A stretch of DNA of 64,000 nt from Blastomonas sp. SL216 (GCA_026625625.1 CP113055.1:3145001-3209000), one strand, 5' to 3'. Counted from the first letter of the stretch, positions 1 through 9,970 are shown. Notes: generated by a model from the letters alone, not told the origin. A program made the numbers and translations.

Positions 1-205
1 ACACCGTCTTGCCATCGGCGGTCTTGATGACGCCGCCGGGAATTTCGGCGATCTTGCCGCGTGTCGCGTCGCTGGTATCGCTGCCATCGTCAGCCGGCAG
101 CCGCGCCAGCACCGCCGCGCGCTCGGCATCGGTCAGCTGCGCCTGCGCGCTTGCGCCGCTCACCAGCGCCAGCGCCATCGCGCCGGTTTTCAACACCCGT
201 TTCAT
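1..205 (-). CDS. Exported protein of unknown function, N-terminal part only
   Basis: The gene runs off the left edge, so only the first 68 residues are visible. It begins MKRVLKTGAMALALVSGASA, a good Sec signal peptide with a charged start, hydrophobic core and small residues before a likely cleavage site near AQA. The mature start is polar, with a TDAERAAVLARLP segment. The start is set by the ATG at 205. The gene is divergent from the Tat-type protein beginning at 497. Nothing visible identifies the family; a periplasmic or secreted enzyme is possible but unproven. Confidence 0.7.
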   Translation of the reverse strand, partial: MKRVLKTGAMALALVSGASAQAQLTDAERAAVLARLPADDGSDTSDATRGKIAEIPGGVIKTADGKTV

Positions 206-496
206 GTGCACCCTCCTGCATCATCGCGCTTGCCGCGCTTCATTTATTGGCAGTCATGCTGCCATATTATGACGAGCCTGTCAGCATCGATCGCACTGTT
301 GGTCAAATCCCCCCCAATTGGGGTGTGGACAGGGTGAAGCCGGGCTTAAGCCTGTTGGCAACGAGGCATCAGCTTTTCATCGCACGCTACCGAACACACA
401 GCAAACCGCGACCCTGCTGGCCGGTGACACGCGATGGAAAGGCGATCCCGGCAGGTTCAGCGCCTGCCGGGATCGTCGCTTGGGACCAGGGGACAA

Positions 497-1504
497 ATGA
501 GCATGAGTTTCGACCGCCGCAGCTTTCTCATCGCCTCGGCCAGCGCCGCCGCGCTCGCTGCGCTGCCTGTGCCCGCGCTCGCCGCGAAAAAGGCAAAGTT
601 GCCGGTCGCGCTGAAAAATCCCGCTGCGCTCTCCGGCATGCGCCAGGCGGTGATCGGCTCCTTCGCGGTCGGCTTCCTGACCGAGCGGGTAGACCGCGCC
701 AAGGCAGGCGGCGGGCTGATGGGCGGCGGATTTGGCGGCAAGTCGACCGCGCGCAGCTATCTGGCGGGCCTTACCGATACCGATTTCAAGGATGCGACCG
801 AGGCCGCCTATGCCGCCTTTGTCGAACGGCTGACGGCCATGGGCATCACGCTGGGCGACCGGCAGGGGCTGGTCGATGCCTACGGCACCAAGGTCAAGCC
901 GCTGCCCAATGGGGAAGAGCGCAGCCTGATTACCGGGCGCGACGACAAGGCCAAGGCGCGGCTGTTCAGCCCGGCGGCGCTCGGCGATCCGGTGGTGCTG
1001 ATGGAATGGCTGGGCATGCTCCACGGCGGCAGCTTCGATTTCAGCTTCAACATGAGCGTGGGACAGGCCAGCATGGCCGCCAAGACCTATGCCAAATCCT
1101 CGAGCCAGCCGGTGATCAACGCGCTGCTGCTGGTCGATTTTGCCGATGCCGACAGCTATGGCGGGTTTTTCACCACCAGTTCCGCAGTCAAGGTCAAGTC
1201 CAGCCTCGCGGCGTTCCCCGAGGTGAGCCAGCTCACGGTGTTCGCGCCTGGCGGCAAGACCGGGCAGGTGATCCTGAAGGAACCGGTGGCGATGGGCGGC
1301 GACTATGGCACGATCGAGGATACCACGGGCGGCACCGCCAAGACGGTCGAGACGATCAGCAACGTGATCGGCTTTCTGGGCGGAGTGGGCACCAACAAGT
1401 CGCGCAAATACACGATGACCGCCGATCCGCAGCGCTGGCGCGATGGCGTGGCCGGGCTTTCGCAAGAGGCATTTGCCCGGCTGACAGCGAACCTTTCTGC
1501 CTGA
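497..1504 (+). CDS. Tat-type exported protein of unknown function
   Basis: The product is 335 aa. It starts MSMSFDRRSFLIASASAAAL, a twin-arginine signal (DRRSFLI) with a hydrophobic stretch and an ALAA cleavage region, so a folded protein in the periplasm is likely. I chose ATG 497 because AGGGG lies just upstream; ATG 503 is also possible. After the signal comes a Gly-rich stretch (AGGGLMGGGFGGKS) near residues 75-90. No catalytic motif is recognisable and I do not know the family. It stands alone, 50 bases before uppP on the same strand. Confidence 0.8.
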   Translation: MSMSFDRRSFLIASASAAALAALPVPALAAKKAKLPVALKNPAALSGMRQAVIGSFAVGFLTERVDRAKAGGGLMGGGFGGKSTARSYLAGLTDTDFKDATEAAYAAFVERLTAMGITLGDRQGLVDAYGTKVKPLPNGEERSLITGRDDKAKARLFSPAALGDPVVLMEWLGMLHGGSFDFSFNMSVGQASMAAKTYAKSSSQPVINALLLVDFADADSYGGFFTTSSAVKVKSSLAAFPEVSQLTVFAPGGKTGQVILKEPVAMGGDYGTIEDTTGGTAKTVETISNVIGFLGGVGTNKSRKYTMTADPQRWRDGVAGLSQEAFARLTANLSA

Positions 1505-1557
1505 TACCGGCCCGTTAGGCGGTTGACTTGGGGGCAGGCCACCGCTCTTAAGGCGGC

Positions 1558-2361
1558 ATGATCGAACTCTATCTTATCCCCATATTGCTGGGAATCGTCG
1601 AGGGCCTGACCGAGTTTCTCCCGGTCTCCTCCACCGGACACCTGATCCTCGCGACCGAATTGCTGGGCTTCGATGCCCAGGCCTGGGCGGTGTTCAACAT
1701 CGCGATCCAGCCCGGCGCGATCCTGGCGATCGTGGTGCTCTACTGGCGCACCTTCATGGATGTGCTGGCAGGTCTGGTGCGATGGGAGCCGTCTGCGGTG
1801 GCGTTCACCCGCAACCTGCTGATCGCCTTCTTCCCCGCGGTCATCCTGGGCCTGGCCTTTGGCGACCAGATCGACAAGCTGCTGGAAAATGCGGTGGTGG
1901 TCGCCTGGGCGCTGATCATCGGCGGGGTCGCGATCCTGGTGGTGGAAAAGCTGGCCAAGACGAGCGATGCCGGCGGGGTGGCCGGGGTGCCGTTCAAGAC
2001 CGCGATCGGCATCGGCCTGGTCCAGTGCATCGCGATGATCCCGGGTGTCAGCCGATCGGGCGCGACGATCCTGGGCGCGATGGCGATGGGCGTCGACCGC
2101 AAGACGGCGGCGGAGTTCAGCTTCTTTCTGGCACTGCCGACGCTGACCGGCGCCACGGTGCTGCAGCTGTACAAGAACCGCGATGCGCTGACCGCCGATG
2201 ATTTCGGCGCGATCGCCATCGGGTTCGTGGTGTCGTTCGTGGTCGCGCTGGTGGTGGTCAAGGCGTTCCTGAAGATCATCACGCGCTATGGTTTCGCGCC
2301 TTTTGCCTGGTACCGCATCGTCGCCGGCGCTGCTGCCCTGGTGTGGCTTGCCAATCGATAG
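1558..2361 (+). CDS. uppP: Undecaprenyl-diphosphatase UppP (BacA)
   Basis: The product is 267 aa, the usual length. This membrane enzyme dephosphorylates undecaprenyl diphosphate to recycle the lipid carrier for peptidoglycan and other envelope polymers, and confers bacitracin tolerance. Both family signatures are visible: the Glu-rich motif ending in EFLPVSSTGHL (about residues 15-29), and PGVSRSGAT (about residues 162-170). Hydrophobic segments fill the rest, including a Val/Ala-rich helix near residue 220. It is monocistronic, about 50 bases after the Tat-type gene. Assignment is secure. Confidence 0.97.
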   Translation: MIELYLIPILLGIVEGLTEFLPVSSTGHLILATELLGFDAQAWAVFNIAIQPGAILAIVVLYWRTFMDVLAGLVRWEPSAVAFTRNLLIAFFPAVILGLAFGDQIDKLLENAVVVAWALIIGGVAILVVEKLAKTSDAGGVAGVPFKTAIGIGLVQCIAMIPGVSRSGATILGAMAMGVDRKTAAEFSFFLALPTLTGATVLQLYKNRDALTADDFGAIAIGFVVSFVVALVVVKAFLKIITRYGFAPFAWYRIVAGAAALVWLANR

Positions 2362-2561
2362 GTCCGGATCGGGACTTTAACTCTGGAGAAATTGTCCCAC
2401 CCTGCGACGAAATGAGCATTCGCACCGATCAAAAGGCAACAATGCTTACCTATTGACATAAAAGTGCGTGACTCAGCGTGCCCAATGCCTTAAAGCTGCG
2501 TCAGTTGCGGCGCGCGCAATTTTTCGCGCGCCCGGAGTTTAGCGCAGGACAGGGCAGGGGC

Positions 2562-4061
2562 ATGGCTGACCAACAGCACGAACAGAATGTGGCCACGGCT
2601 GCGGCATTGGCGGCGGAAAAGCTGGCGATGCTGCAATTCGTCGATCGCGGGCAGGCCTATCCGCCCAAGCGCAGCGCCGAAGACCGCGCCGACGATTTCG
2701 AGGAAATTTCCGACCGGTTCGATGGCGCGGCGGCGCAGGCGCAATCGGCGCGCTGCTCGCAATGCGGCGTGCCTTATTGCTCGACCCACTGTCCGCTGCA
2801 CAATCACATTCCGGACTGGCTGCGCCTGACCGCCGAAGGGCGGCTGCGCGAGGCGTACGAGATGTCGAACCTCACGTCGACCATGCCCGAGATCTGCGGC
2901 CGCATCTGCCCGCAGGACCGGCTGTGCGAAGGCAATTGCGTGATCGAATTCTCCGGCCATGGTGCGGTCACCATCGGATCGGTGGAAAAGTACATCACCG
3001 ACACCGCCTGGGAACAGGGCTGGGTCGAGCCGGTGCAGGTCGGCAAGCCGCGCGGCCAGTCGGTGGGGATCATCGGCGCAGGGCCTGCGGGCCTGACGGC
3101 AGCCGAATATCTGCGCATGGGCGGCTATGACGTGCATGTCTATGACCGCCACGACCGTGCAGGCGGGCTGCTCACCTATGGCATTCCCGGCTTCAAGCTG
3201 GAAAAGGACGTGGTGATGCGCCGCATCGCCCGTCTGGAAGCGGCAGGCATCGTCTTCCATTGCGGGTTCGAGGTAGGTCGTGACGCCAGCATGGAGACCT
3301 TGCGCGACAAGCATGATGCCGTGCTGATCGCCACCGGCGTCTACAAGGCGCGCGACATCAAGGTGCCGGGCATCGGCGCCGATGGCGTGGTACCCGCGCT
3401 CGATTATCTGATCGCCTCCAACCGCAAGGGCTTTGGCGATGATGTCCCCGGTTTCGACAGCGGCGCACTGAACGCCGAGGGCAAGAATGTGGTCGTCATC
3501 GGCGGCGGCGATACCGCGATGGACTGCGTGCGCACTGCAGTCCGCCAGGGTGCATCCTCGGTCAAGTGCCTCTACCGCCGCGACCGGATCAACATGCCGG
3601 GATCGCAGCGCGAGGTGCTCAATGCCGAGGAAGAGGGCGTTGAGTTTGTCTGGCTGTCCGGCCCGGTCGCAGTCGAAGGCACGCCGCACGCCACCGCCGT
3701 GCGCGCCAGCCGCATGCGCCTGGGCGCGCCCGATGCATCGGGCCGCAGCGCACCCGAGCCCGATCCCGACAGCGATTTTTCGGTCCCCGCCGATCTGGTG
3801 ATCAAGGCTTTGGGCTTCGATCCCGAGGATCTGCCCGGTGCGTTCGGCTGCGATGACCTGTCGGTCAACCGCTGGGGCACGCTGCGCGTCGACCACAAGA
3901 CGATGATGACCAGCCTGGACGGCGTGTTTGCCGCTGGCGATATCGTGCGCGGCGCCTCGCTGGTCGTCTGGGCGATCCGCGACGGCCGCGATGTCGCCGA
4001 TCACATGCACAAATATCTCAAGGCCAGGGCGCGCGCCGGGGCCGAGCAGGTGGCGGCCTGA
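2562..4061 (+). CDS. gltD: Glutamate synthase [NADPH] small (beta) subunit
   Basis: The product is 499 aa. It passes electrons from NADPH through FAD and iron-sulfur clusters to the large subunit for glutamate synthesis from glutamine and 2-oxoglutarate. The N-terminal part carries the clustered cysteines (CSQCGVPYCSTHC near residue 65, then ICGRICPQDRLCEGNC). A FAD-binding GAGPAGL lies near residue 172 and an NADPH-binding VIGGGDTAMDC near 312. The start at 2562 has AGGGG upstream; an in-frame ATG at 2478 would add 28 unlikely residues. A DUF2059 gene follows 3 bases later, then gltB, so the order is the reverse of the common gltBD. Confidence 0.96.
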   Translation: MADQQHEQNVATAAALAAEKLAMLQFVDRGQAYPPKRSAEDRADDFEEISDRFDGAAAQAQSARCSQCGVPYCSTHCPLHNHIPDWLRLTAEGRLREAYEMSNLTSTMPEICGRICPQDRLCEGNCVIEFSGHGAVTIGSVEKYITDTAWEQGWVEPVQVGKPRGQSVGIIGAGPAGLTAAEYLRMGGYDVHVYDRHDRAGGLLTYGIPGFKLEKDVVMRRIARLEAAGIVFHCGFEVGRDASMETLRDKHDAVLIATGVYKARDIKVPGIGADGVVPALDYLIASNRKGFGDDVPGFDSGALNAEGKNVVVIGGGDTAMDCVRTAVRQGASSVKCLYRRDRINMPGSQREVLNAEEEGVEFVWLSGPVAVEGTPHATAVRASRMRLGAPDASGRSAPEPDPDSDFSVPADLVIKALGFDPEDLPGAFGCDDLSVNRWGTLRVDHKTMMTSLDGVFAAGDIVRGASLVVWAIRDGRDVADHMHKYLKARARAGAEQVAA

Positions 4062-4064
4062 GCG

Positions 4065-4784
4065 ATGCGGATCGAACGTCCCTTGCGCCGCTGTCGCGGC
4101 ATCGCATCGGCGCTGGCAGGCCTCGCCCTGCTGGCACTGACCCCTGGCATTGTTCATGCGCAGGCGCCCGCGCCCACCGATTCTGCCGAGGCGGCTGCCG
4201 CGATCGATCCCGCGCGGCTTGCAGCGGCACGTCCCGTGGTCGAGAAGCTGTGGCCGCTGGGCACCTATCGCCGGATGATGGACGGCGCCATCACCGGCAT
4301 GATGCAGCAGATGATGGACAAGATGTTCGACATGCCGGCGAGCGATTTTGCCAAGATGGGCGGCGCATCGGAGGCGGCGGCAGCAGCGACCGACGGCAAG
4401 TCGCTGGGTGAGCTGGCGAGTTCGGCCGATCCGCATTTTCGTGAACGCACCCGCATCGCGACCGATGTCATGTTCAGGGAAATGATCCCGCTGGTCGAGA
4501 AGCTGGAGCCCGGAATCCGCGATTCGCTGACCAGGGTCTATGCGCGCAAATACTCCGCAGAGCAGCTGGCCGATCTCGACCGGTTCTTTTCGACCCCCAC
4601 CGGCCAGGCCTTTGCCGGCGATTTCATGATGACCTTCGTCGATCCGGAACTGACCAGCCAGATGCAGGCCTTTGTGCCCGAGCTGGTCGCCGGCATGCCC
4701 GCGATTGTCGCCAAGATCGAAGCCGCAACGGCGCATCTGCCGCCCCCGCCCAAGACAAGCCGCAAGACCAGCGGACAGCCATGA
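4065..4784 (+). CDS. DUF2059-domain exported protein
   Basis: The product is 239 aa. An N-terminal hydrophobic segment (LAGLALLALTPGIVHAQA) is a signal peptide, so it is probably periplasmic. The C-terminal third (RVYARKYSAEQLADLDRFFS, then TPTGQAFAGDFM) matches the DUF2059 pattern, a helical domain of unknown function. The C terminus is Pro/Lys-rich. It starts 3 bases after gltD and ends 47 bases before the chosen gltB start, so it is almost certainly co-transcribed with both glutamate synthase genes. A role in glutamate synthesis is not implied by the family. Confidence 0.85.
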   Translation: MRIERPLRRCRGIASALAGLALLALTPGIVHAQAPAPTDSAEAAAAIDPARLAAARPVVEKLWPLGTYRRMMDGAITGMMQQMMDKMFDMPASDFAKMGGASEAAAAATDGKSLGELASSADPHFRERTRIATDVMFREMIPLVEKLEPGIRDSLTRVYARKYSAEQLADLDRFFSTPTGQAFAGDFMMTFVDPELTSQMQAFVPELVAGMPAIVAKIEAATAHLPPPPKTSRKTSGQP

Positions 4785-4831
4785 CCGGGCAGGCCGCCCA
4801 CCCGGCCGCCCTTTCAGGAAAGAATGTGACG

Positions 4832-7800
4832 ATGACCCATCTTCCCACCCCCGAGCATGAACGCCTCGCGCGCGAAGGCATGTATCGCCCCGAATATGAA
4901 TCCGATGCCTGTGGTGTCGGCCTGGTCGCCGCGACCGACGGCAAGGCCTCGCGCCGTGTCGTCGAAAGCGCGATCGATGCGCTGAAGGCGGTGTGGCATC
5001 GCGGCGCGGTCGATGCCGATGGCATGACCGGCGACGGCGCGGGTCTGCATGTCGATCTGCCGGTGCGCTTCTTCGACGATGCGATTGCCGATTCGGGCCA
5101 CAAGGTGCTGCCCAACAAGCTGGCCGTCGGCATGGTCTTCCTGCCGCGCACCGATCTGCAGGCGCAGGAAACCTGCCGTACGATCGTCGAGAGCGAAATC
5201 ATCGAGGCGGGCTATACCATCTATGGCTGGCGTCAGGTGCCGGTGAACATCTCGGTGATCGGCGACAAGGCGCAGCGCACCCGGCCCGAGATCGAGCAGA
5301 TCATGATCGCAGGGCCCATGCCCGACGAACAGAACATCGCCGAGTTCGAAAAGCAGCTCTATCTCGTCCGCCGCCGGATCGAGAACAAGGTGATCGCCGC
5401 GCAGATCAACGACTTCTACATCTGCTCGCTGTCGTGCCGCTCGATCATCTACAAGGGCCTGTTCCTCGCCGAGAGCCTGTCGGTCTTTTACCCCGACCTG
5501 ACCGATCCGCGCTTCGAAAGCCGCATCGCTATCTTCCACCAGCGCTATTCGACCAACACCTTCCCGCAATGGTGGCTGGCACAACCGTTCCGCTGCCTGG
5601 CGCATAATGGCGAGATCAATACCATCCGGGGCAACAAGAACTGGATGAAGAGCCACGAGATCAAGATGGCGAGCCTCGCGTTCGGCGAGAACAGCGAGGA
5701 CATCAAGCCGGTGATCCCGGCAGGCGCGTCCGATACCGCGGCGCTGGATGCCGTGTTCGAGGCGATCTGCCGCTCGGGCCGCGAGGCACCGACCGCCAAG
5801 ATCATGCTGGTGCCCGAAGCCTGGCAGGGCGACCAGGTGCTGCCGCCCGAGCACAAGGCGATGTACGAGTATATGGCGAGCGTGATGGAGCCGTGGGACG
5901 GCCCTGCGGCGCTGGCGATGACCGATGGCCGCTGGGCGGTGGCGGGCGTGGATCGCAACGCGCTGCGTCCGCTTCGCTATAGCCTCACCAACGACAATCT
6001 GCTGGTCATCGGGTCCGAAACCGGAATGGTGGTGCTGCCCGAAAGCAGCATCGTCGAGAAGGGCCGGCTGGGTCCGGGCCAGATGATCGCGGTGGACCTG
6101 CACGAGGGCCGCTTCTACCACGACCGCGAGATCAAGGACCGCATCGCTGCCGAGCAGCCCTATCGCGAGCTGGTCAAGGGCTTCCGCTCGATCGACGACC
6201 TGCCGCGCGGCGGGCCTGACAGCATTGCCGAGATGAACCGGGCCGAGCTGACCCGGCGTCAGGTCGCAGCGGGCCTCACCATCGAGGATATGGAGACGAT
6301 CCTCGCGCCGATGGCCGAAGACGGCAAGGAAGCCATCGGGTCGATGGGCGACGATACGCCGCTCGCGGTGGTCAGCGCCAAGCCGCGCCCCATCGCGCAG
6401 TTCTTCCGCCAGAATTTCAGCCAGGTCACCAATCCGCCGATCGACAGCTTGCGCGAACGGCATGTGATGAGCCTGAAGACGCGCTTTTCGAACCTGGCCA
6501 ACATCCTGGAGCAGGACAGCCAGAACGAGCGCGTGCTGGTGCTGGAAAGCCCGGTGCTGACCAATTCCGACTGGGGCCGGTTGAAGGCCGATTTCGGCCG
6601 TCTGGTGGCAGAGATCGACTGCGTCTTCCCGGCTGAGGGCGGACCCGAGCAGCTGCGCGCGGCGATCAGCCGCATCCGCAACGAGGCCGAACAGGCGGTG
6701 CGCGAGGGCAGCACCGAGATCTTCCTGTCGGACGAAAAGGCGGACGAGGACCAGATCGGCGTGCCGATGATCCTCGCAGCCGCTGCCGTGCACACGCATC
6801 TCGTGCGCAAGGGCCTGCGCGCCTATGCCTCGATCAACGTGCGCTCGGCCGAATGCCTCGATACGCACCATTTCGCGGTGCTGATCGGCGCCGGTGCGAC
6901 CACCGTGAACGCCTGGCTGGCAGAGCTGTCGATTGCCGATCGCCAGGCGCGCGGCCTGTGCGGCGATATCAGCCTCGACAAGTGCATCGCCAACTATCGC
7001 AAGGCGATCAACGAGGGGCTGCTCAAGATCATGTCCAAGATGGGCATCGCAGTGATCTCGAGCTATCGCGGCGGTTACAATTTCGAGGCGGTGGGGTTGA
7101 GCCGTGCGCTGGTGAACGATCTGTTCCCCGGCATGCCGTCCAAGATCTCGGGCGAAGGCTATGCCTCGTTGCACCTCAACGCCAAGCTGCGCCACGAATC
7201 GGCATGGGACAGCAATGTCGCGCGCCTGCCGATCGGCGGCTTCTACAAGCAGCGCGATGGCGGCGAGGCGCATGCCTATTCCGCCGGGTTGATGCACCTG
7301 TTGCAGACCGCCGTCGCCAAGGACAGCTATTCGCAATATCTCCAGTTCGCCGAAGGCGTACGCCAGCTGCCGCCGGTGTATCTGCGCGACCTGATGGAGT
7401 TCAACTACGCCGCCAAGGCGGTGCCGCTCGATGAGGTCGAGGCGATCACCGAGATCCGCAAGCGCTTCGTCACGCCGGGCATGTCGCTGGGCGCGCTCTC
7501 TCCGGAAGCGCATGAGACGCTGGCGATCGCGATGAACCGCATCGGCGCCAAGGCGGTGTCGGGCGAGGGCGGCGAGGCCTCCGAACGGTACCTGCCGCGC
7601 GACAATGGCGACAATGCCAATAGCGGCATCAAGCAGGTCGCATCGGGCCGGTTCGGCGTCACCGCCGAATATCTCGGCGCGTGCGAGGAAATCGAGATCA
7701 AGGTGGCACAGGGTGCCAAGCCCGGCGAGGGCGGCCAGCTTCCCGGCTTCAAGGTCACCGAATATATCGCCAAGCTGCGCCATTCGACGCCCGGGGTGAC

Positions 7801-9355
7801 GCTGATCAGCCCGCCGCCGCATCACGACATCTATTCGATCGAGGATCTGGCGCAGCTGATCTATGACTTGAAGCAGATCAACCCGCATGCGCGCGTCTGC
7901 GTGAAGCTGGTCTCTGCCGCGGGCATCGGCACGATTGCCGCTGGCGTCGCCAAGGCGCATGCCGACGTGATTCTCGTCTCCGGCAATGTCGGCGGCACCG
8001 GCGCAAGCCCTCAGACCAGCATCAAATATGCCGGTACGCCCTGGGAAATGGGGCTGTCCGAAGCGAACCAGGTGCTCACGCTCAATGGCCTGAGGCACCG
8101 GGTGAAGCTGCGCACCGATGGCGGGCTCAAGACCGGGCGCGACATCGTTATCGCGGCGATCCTGGGCGCGGAAGAATATGGCATCGGCACGCTGTCGCTG
8201 GTCGCCATGGGCTGCATCATGGTGCGCCAGTGCCACAGCAACACCTGCCCGGTGGGCGTGTGCGTGCAGGACGAACGGCTGCGCGCCAAGTTCACCGGCA
8301 CGCCGGAAAAGGTCATCAACCTGATGACCTTCATCGCCGAGGAAGTGCGCGAGATCCTGGCGCGGCTGGGCTTCCGCAGCCTCGACGAGATCATCGGCCG
8401 CACCGATCTGCTCCGCCAGGTCAGCCGCGGGGCAGAGCATCTCGACGATCTCGACCTGAACCCGATCCTGGCCAAGGTCGATGTTGCCGACGACCAGCGC
8501 AAGTTCAATCTGGACAGCTGGCGCAACCCGGTGCCCGACAGCCTCGACGCGCTGATCCTCAAGGATGCGCGCCCCGTGTTCGACCGGCGCGAGAAGATGC
8601 AGCTGACCTATAATGTGCGCAACACCCACCGTGCGGTGGGTACGCGGCTGTCGGCGGAAATCACGCGCATCTACGGCATGAAGGCGCTGGACGAAGGCCA
8701 TGTCCGCATCCGGCTGCGCGGCTCGGCCGGCCAGTCACTGGGCGCGTTCATGTGCCAGGGGATCACGCTGGAAGTGTTCGGCGATGCCAATGACTATGTC
8801 GGCAAGGGTCTGTCCGGCGGCACCATCATCGTGCGCCCGACGGTCAGCTCGCCGCTGGTCAGCCATGCCAACACGATCATCGGCAACACCGTGCTCTATG
8901 GCGCGACGGCGGGCAAGCTGTTCGCGGCGGGCCAGGCGGGCGAACGCTTTGCGGTGCGCAATTCGGGCGCGGAGGTCGTGGTCGAAGGCTGCGGCGCCAA
9001 TGGCTGCGAGTACATGACCGGCGGTGTTGCGGTGATCCTGGGCGAGACCGGCGGCAATTTCGGCGCGGGCATGACCGGCGGCATGGCGTTCGTGCTCGAC
9101 CGGCATGACCGCTTCGCAGGGCAAGCCAACCCTGAATCGATCATCTGGCAGCGCATCGACAGCGCGCATTGGGAAGACCGCCTCAAGGGGCTTATCGCGG
9201 CGCATATCGAAGGCACCGACAGCCAGTGGGCACAGGAGATCCTGCGCAACTGGGACCGCTATCTGCCGCAATTCTGGCAGGTCTGCCCCAAGGAGATGCT
9301 GACCCGTCTCGCCCATCCGCTGAGCGACGCGGTGGCGATGGAAGCGGCCGAATAA
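4832..9355 (+). CDS. gltB: Glutamate synthase [NADPH] large (alpha) subunit
   Basis: The product is 1507 aa, full length. It hydrolyses glutamine and transfers the ammonia through a channel to 2-oxoglutarate at an FMN site. The class II glutaminase nucleophile is the Cys of DACGVGLV at residue 27, so a 26-residue propeptide should be removed. A central synthase/FMN domain follows, with the 3Fe-4S cysteines in CIMVRQCHSNTCPVGVC near residues 1128-1144. The C-terminal Gly-rich beta-helix is at about 1250-1490. I chose ATG 4832 because AGGAAAG lies 9 bases upstream. An ATG at 4781 overlapping the previous stop would lengthen the propeptide by 17. Confidence 0.97.
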   Translation: MTHLPTPEHERLAREGMYRPEYESDACGVGLVAATDGKASRRVVESAIDALKAVWHRGAVDADGMTGDGAGLHVDLPVRFFDDAIADSGHKVLPNKLAVGMVFLPRTDLQAQETCRTIVESEIIEAGYTIYGWRQVPVNISVIGDKAQRTRPEIEQIMIAGPMPDEQNIAEFEKQLYLVRRRIENKVIAAQINDFYICSLSCRSIIYKGLFLAESLSVFYPDLTDPRFESRIAIFHQRYSTNTFPQWWLAQPFRCLAHNGEINTIRGNKNWMKSHEIKMASLAFGENSEDIKPVIPAGASDTAALDAVFEAICRSGREAPTAKIMLVPEAWQGDQVLPPEHKAMYEYMASVMEPWDGPAALAMTDGRWAVAGVDRNALRPLRYSLTNDNLLVIGSETGMVVLPESSIVEKGRLGPGQMIAVDLHEGRFYHDREIKDRIAAEQPYRELVKGFRSIDDLPRGGPDSIAEMNRAELTRRQVAAGLTIEDMETILAPMAEDGKEAIGSMGDDTPLAVVSAKPRPIAQFFRQNFSQVTNPPIDSLRERHVMSLKTRFSNLANILEQDSQNERVLVLESPVLTNSDWGRLKADFGRLVAEIDCVFPAEGGPEQLRAAISRIRNEAEQAVREGSTEIFLSDEKADEDQIGVPMILAAAAVHTHLVRKGLRAYASINVRSAECLDTHHFAVLIGAGATTVNAWLAELSIADRQARGLCGDISLDKCIANYRKAINEGLLKIMSKMGIAVISSYRGGYNFEAVGLSRALVNDLFPGMPSKISGEGYASLHLNAKLRHESAWDSNVARLPIGGFYKQRDGGEAHAYSAGLMHLLQTAVAKDSYSQYLQFAEGVRQLPPVYLRDLMEFNYAAKAVPLDEVEAITEIRKRFVTPGMSLGALSPEAHETLAIAMNRIGAKAVSGEGGEASERYLPRDNGDNANSGIKQVASGRFGVTAEYLGACEEIEIKVAQGAKPGEGGQLPGFKVTEYIAKLRHSTPGVTLISPPPHHDIYSIEDLAQLIYDLKQINPHARVCVKLVSAAGIGTIAAGVAKAHADVILVSGNVGGTGASPQTSIKYAGTPWEMGLSEANQVLTLNGLRHRVKLRTDGGLKTGRDIVIAAILGAEEYGIGTLSLVAMGCIMVRQCHSNTCPVGVCVQDERLRAKFTGTPEKVINLMTFIAEEVREILARLGFRSLDEIIGRTDLLRQVSRGAEHLDDLDLNPILAKVDVADDQRKFNLDSWRNPVPDSLDALILKDARPVFDRREKMQLTYNVRNTHRAVGTRLSAEITRIYGMKALDEGHVRIRLRGSAGQSLGAFMCQGITLEVFGDANDYVGKGLSGGTIIVRPTVSSPLVSHANTIIGNTVLYGATAGKLFAAGQAGERFAVRNSGAEVVVEGCGANGCEYMTGGVAVILGETGGNFGAGMTGGMAFVLDRHDRFAGQANPESIIWQRIDSAHWEDRLKGLIAAHIEGTDSQWAQEILRNWDRYLPQFWQVCPKEMLTRLAHPLSDAVAMEAAE

Positions 9356-9361
9356 GCAAAA

Positions 9362-9400
9362 GCCCCGCCCGCCCTGGGGAAGGGGCGGGCGGGGCCTTGT
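9362..9400. terminator. Strong bidirectional hairpin terminator
   Basis: A stem of about 13 bp (GCCCCGCCCGCCC against its complement at 9383-9395) with a short loop lies between the convergent gltB and outer-membrane barrel genes. A short run of A precedes it and a few T follow, so it could stop transcription from both sides. Confidence 0.8.
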
Positions 9401-9430
9401 TGCCGACCGTCAGCGGTCAGCGGATGCCGA

Positions 9431-9970
9431 TCAGAAGTTGAACGACAGGCCGCCGGCGACGCGGGTGGTATCAAAGCCCAGCGTGTCGACCGTCACGCGC
9501 AGCGCGGTGTTCGGGCCGATCTTGTACTGGCCGCCGATGCCGACGAGATAATCGCCATCGGTGTCGTCAAAGCCGGCGGGAACGGGCACGTTCAGCACCT
9601 TCGAACCGTCGACATTCACCCACTGATAGCCGCCGCGCGCAAACAGCTGGCCGCGTTCGCCAACATTCACGCCGATCTTGCCGGCAACGCCATATTCGCT
9701 GTCGATGGCGTTGGAGCCCAGGTTGTAATTGCCTTCGGCACCCAGCACGAGCGTCGGGCCGACGGGAACGTCGACACCGGCATAGACACCGTAGATCGCG
9801 CCATCATCGGCACCGATCGGGTTGCTGCCCAGGTCATGATAGCCGACCTGGCCACCGACATAGACTTCGGGCTGGCCGGCGTCCTGCGCCATCGCGGGTG
9901 CGGACAGGGCGAAGGGAAGGGCCGCGGCTGCCGAAAGCGCTGCGAGCTTGAGGGGGGTCAGTGTTTTCAT
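9431..9970 (-). CDS. Outer-membrane beta-barrel protein (OmpA/opacity-like fold)
   Basis: The product is 179 aa. A signal peptide (MKTLTPLKLAALSAAAALPF, ending SAPAMAQD) is followed by alternating hydrophobic/polar strands such as EVYVGGQVGYHDLG and LFARGGYQWVNV. The last residue is Phe (GGLSFNF), the usual C-terminal signal for outer-membrane insertion. This fits a small 8-stranded barrel. I chose the ATG at 9970, which has AAGGA upstream; an ATG five codons earlier lacks one. It is convergent with gltB. The specific role is unknown. Confidence 0.85.
   Translation of the reverse strand: MKTLTPLKLAALSAAAALPFALSAPAMAQDAGQPEVYVGGQVGYHDLGSNPIGADDGAIYGVYAGVDVPVGPTLVLGAEGNYNLGSNAIDSEYGVAGKIGVNVGERGQLFARGGYQWVNVDGSKVLNVPVPAGFDDTDGDYLVGIGGQYKIGPNTALRVTVDTLGFDTTRVAGGLSFNF

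Noticed and set aside
2453-2480. Sigma-70 promoter for gltD
   Set aside because: TTGACA is present at 2453-2458, but no acceptable -10 element lies about 17 bases downstream.
4814-8701. Long minus-strand frame opposite gltB
   Set aside because: gltB has all catalytic and cluster motifs; the opposite frame is a compositional shadow.
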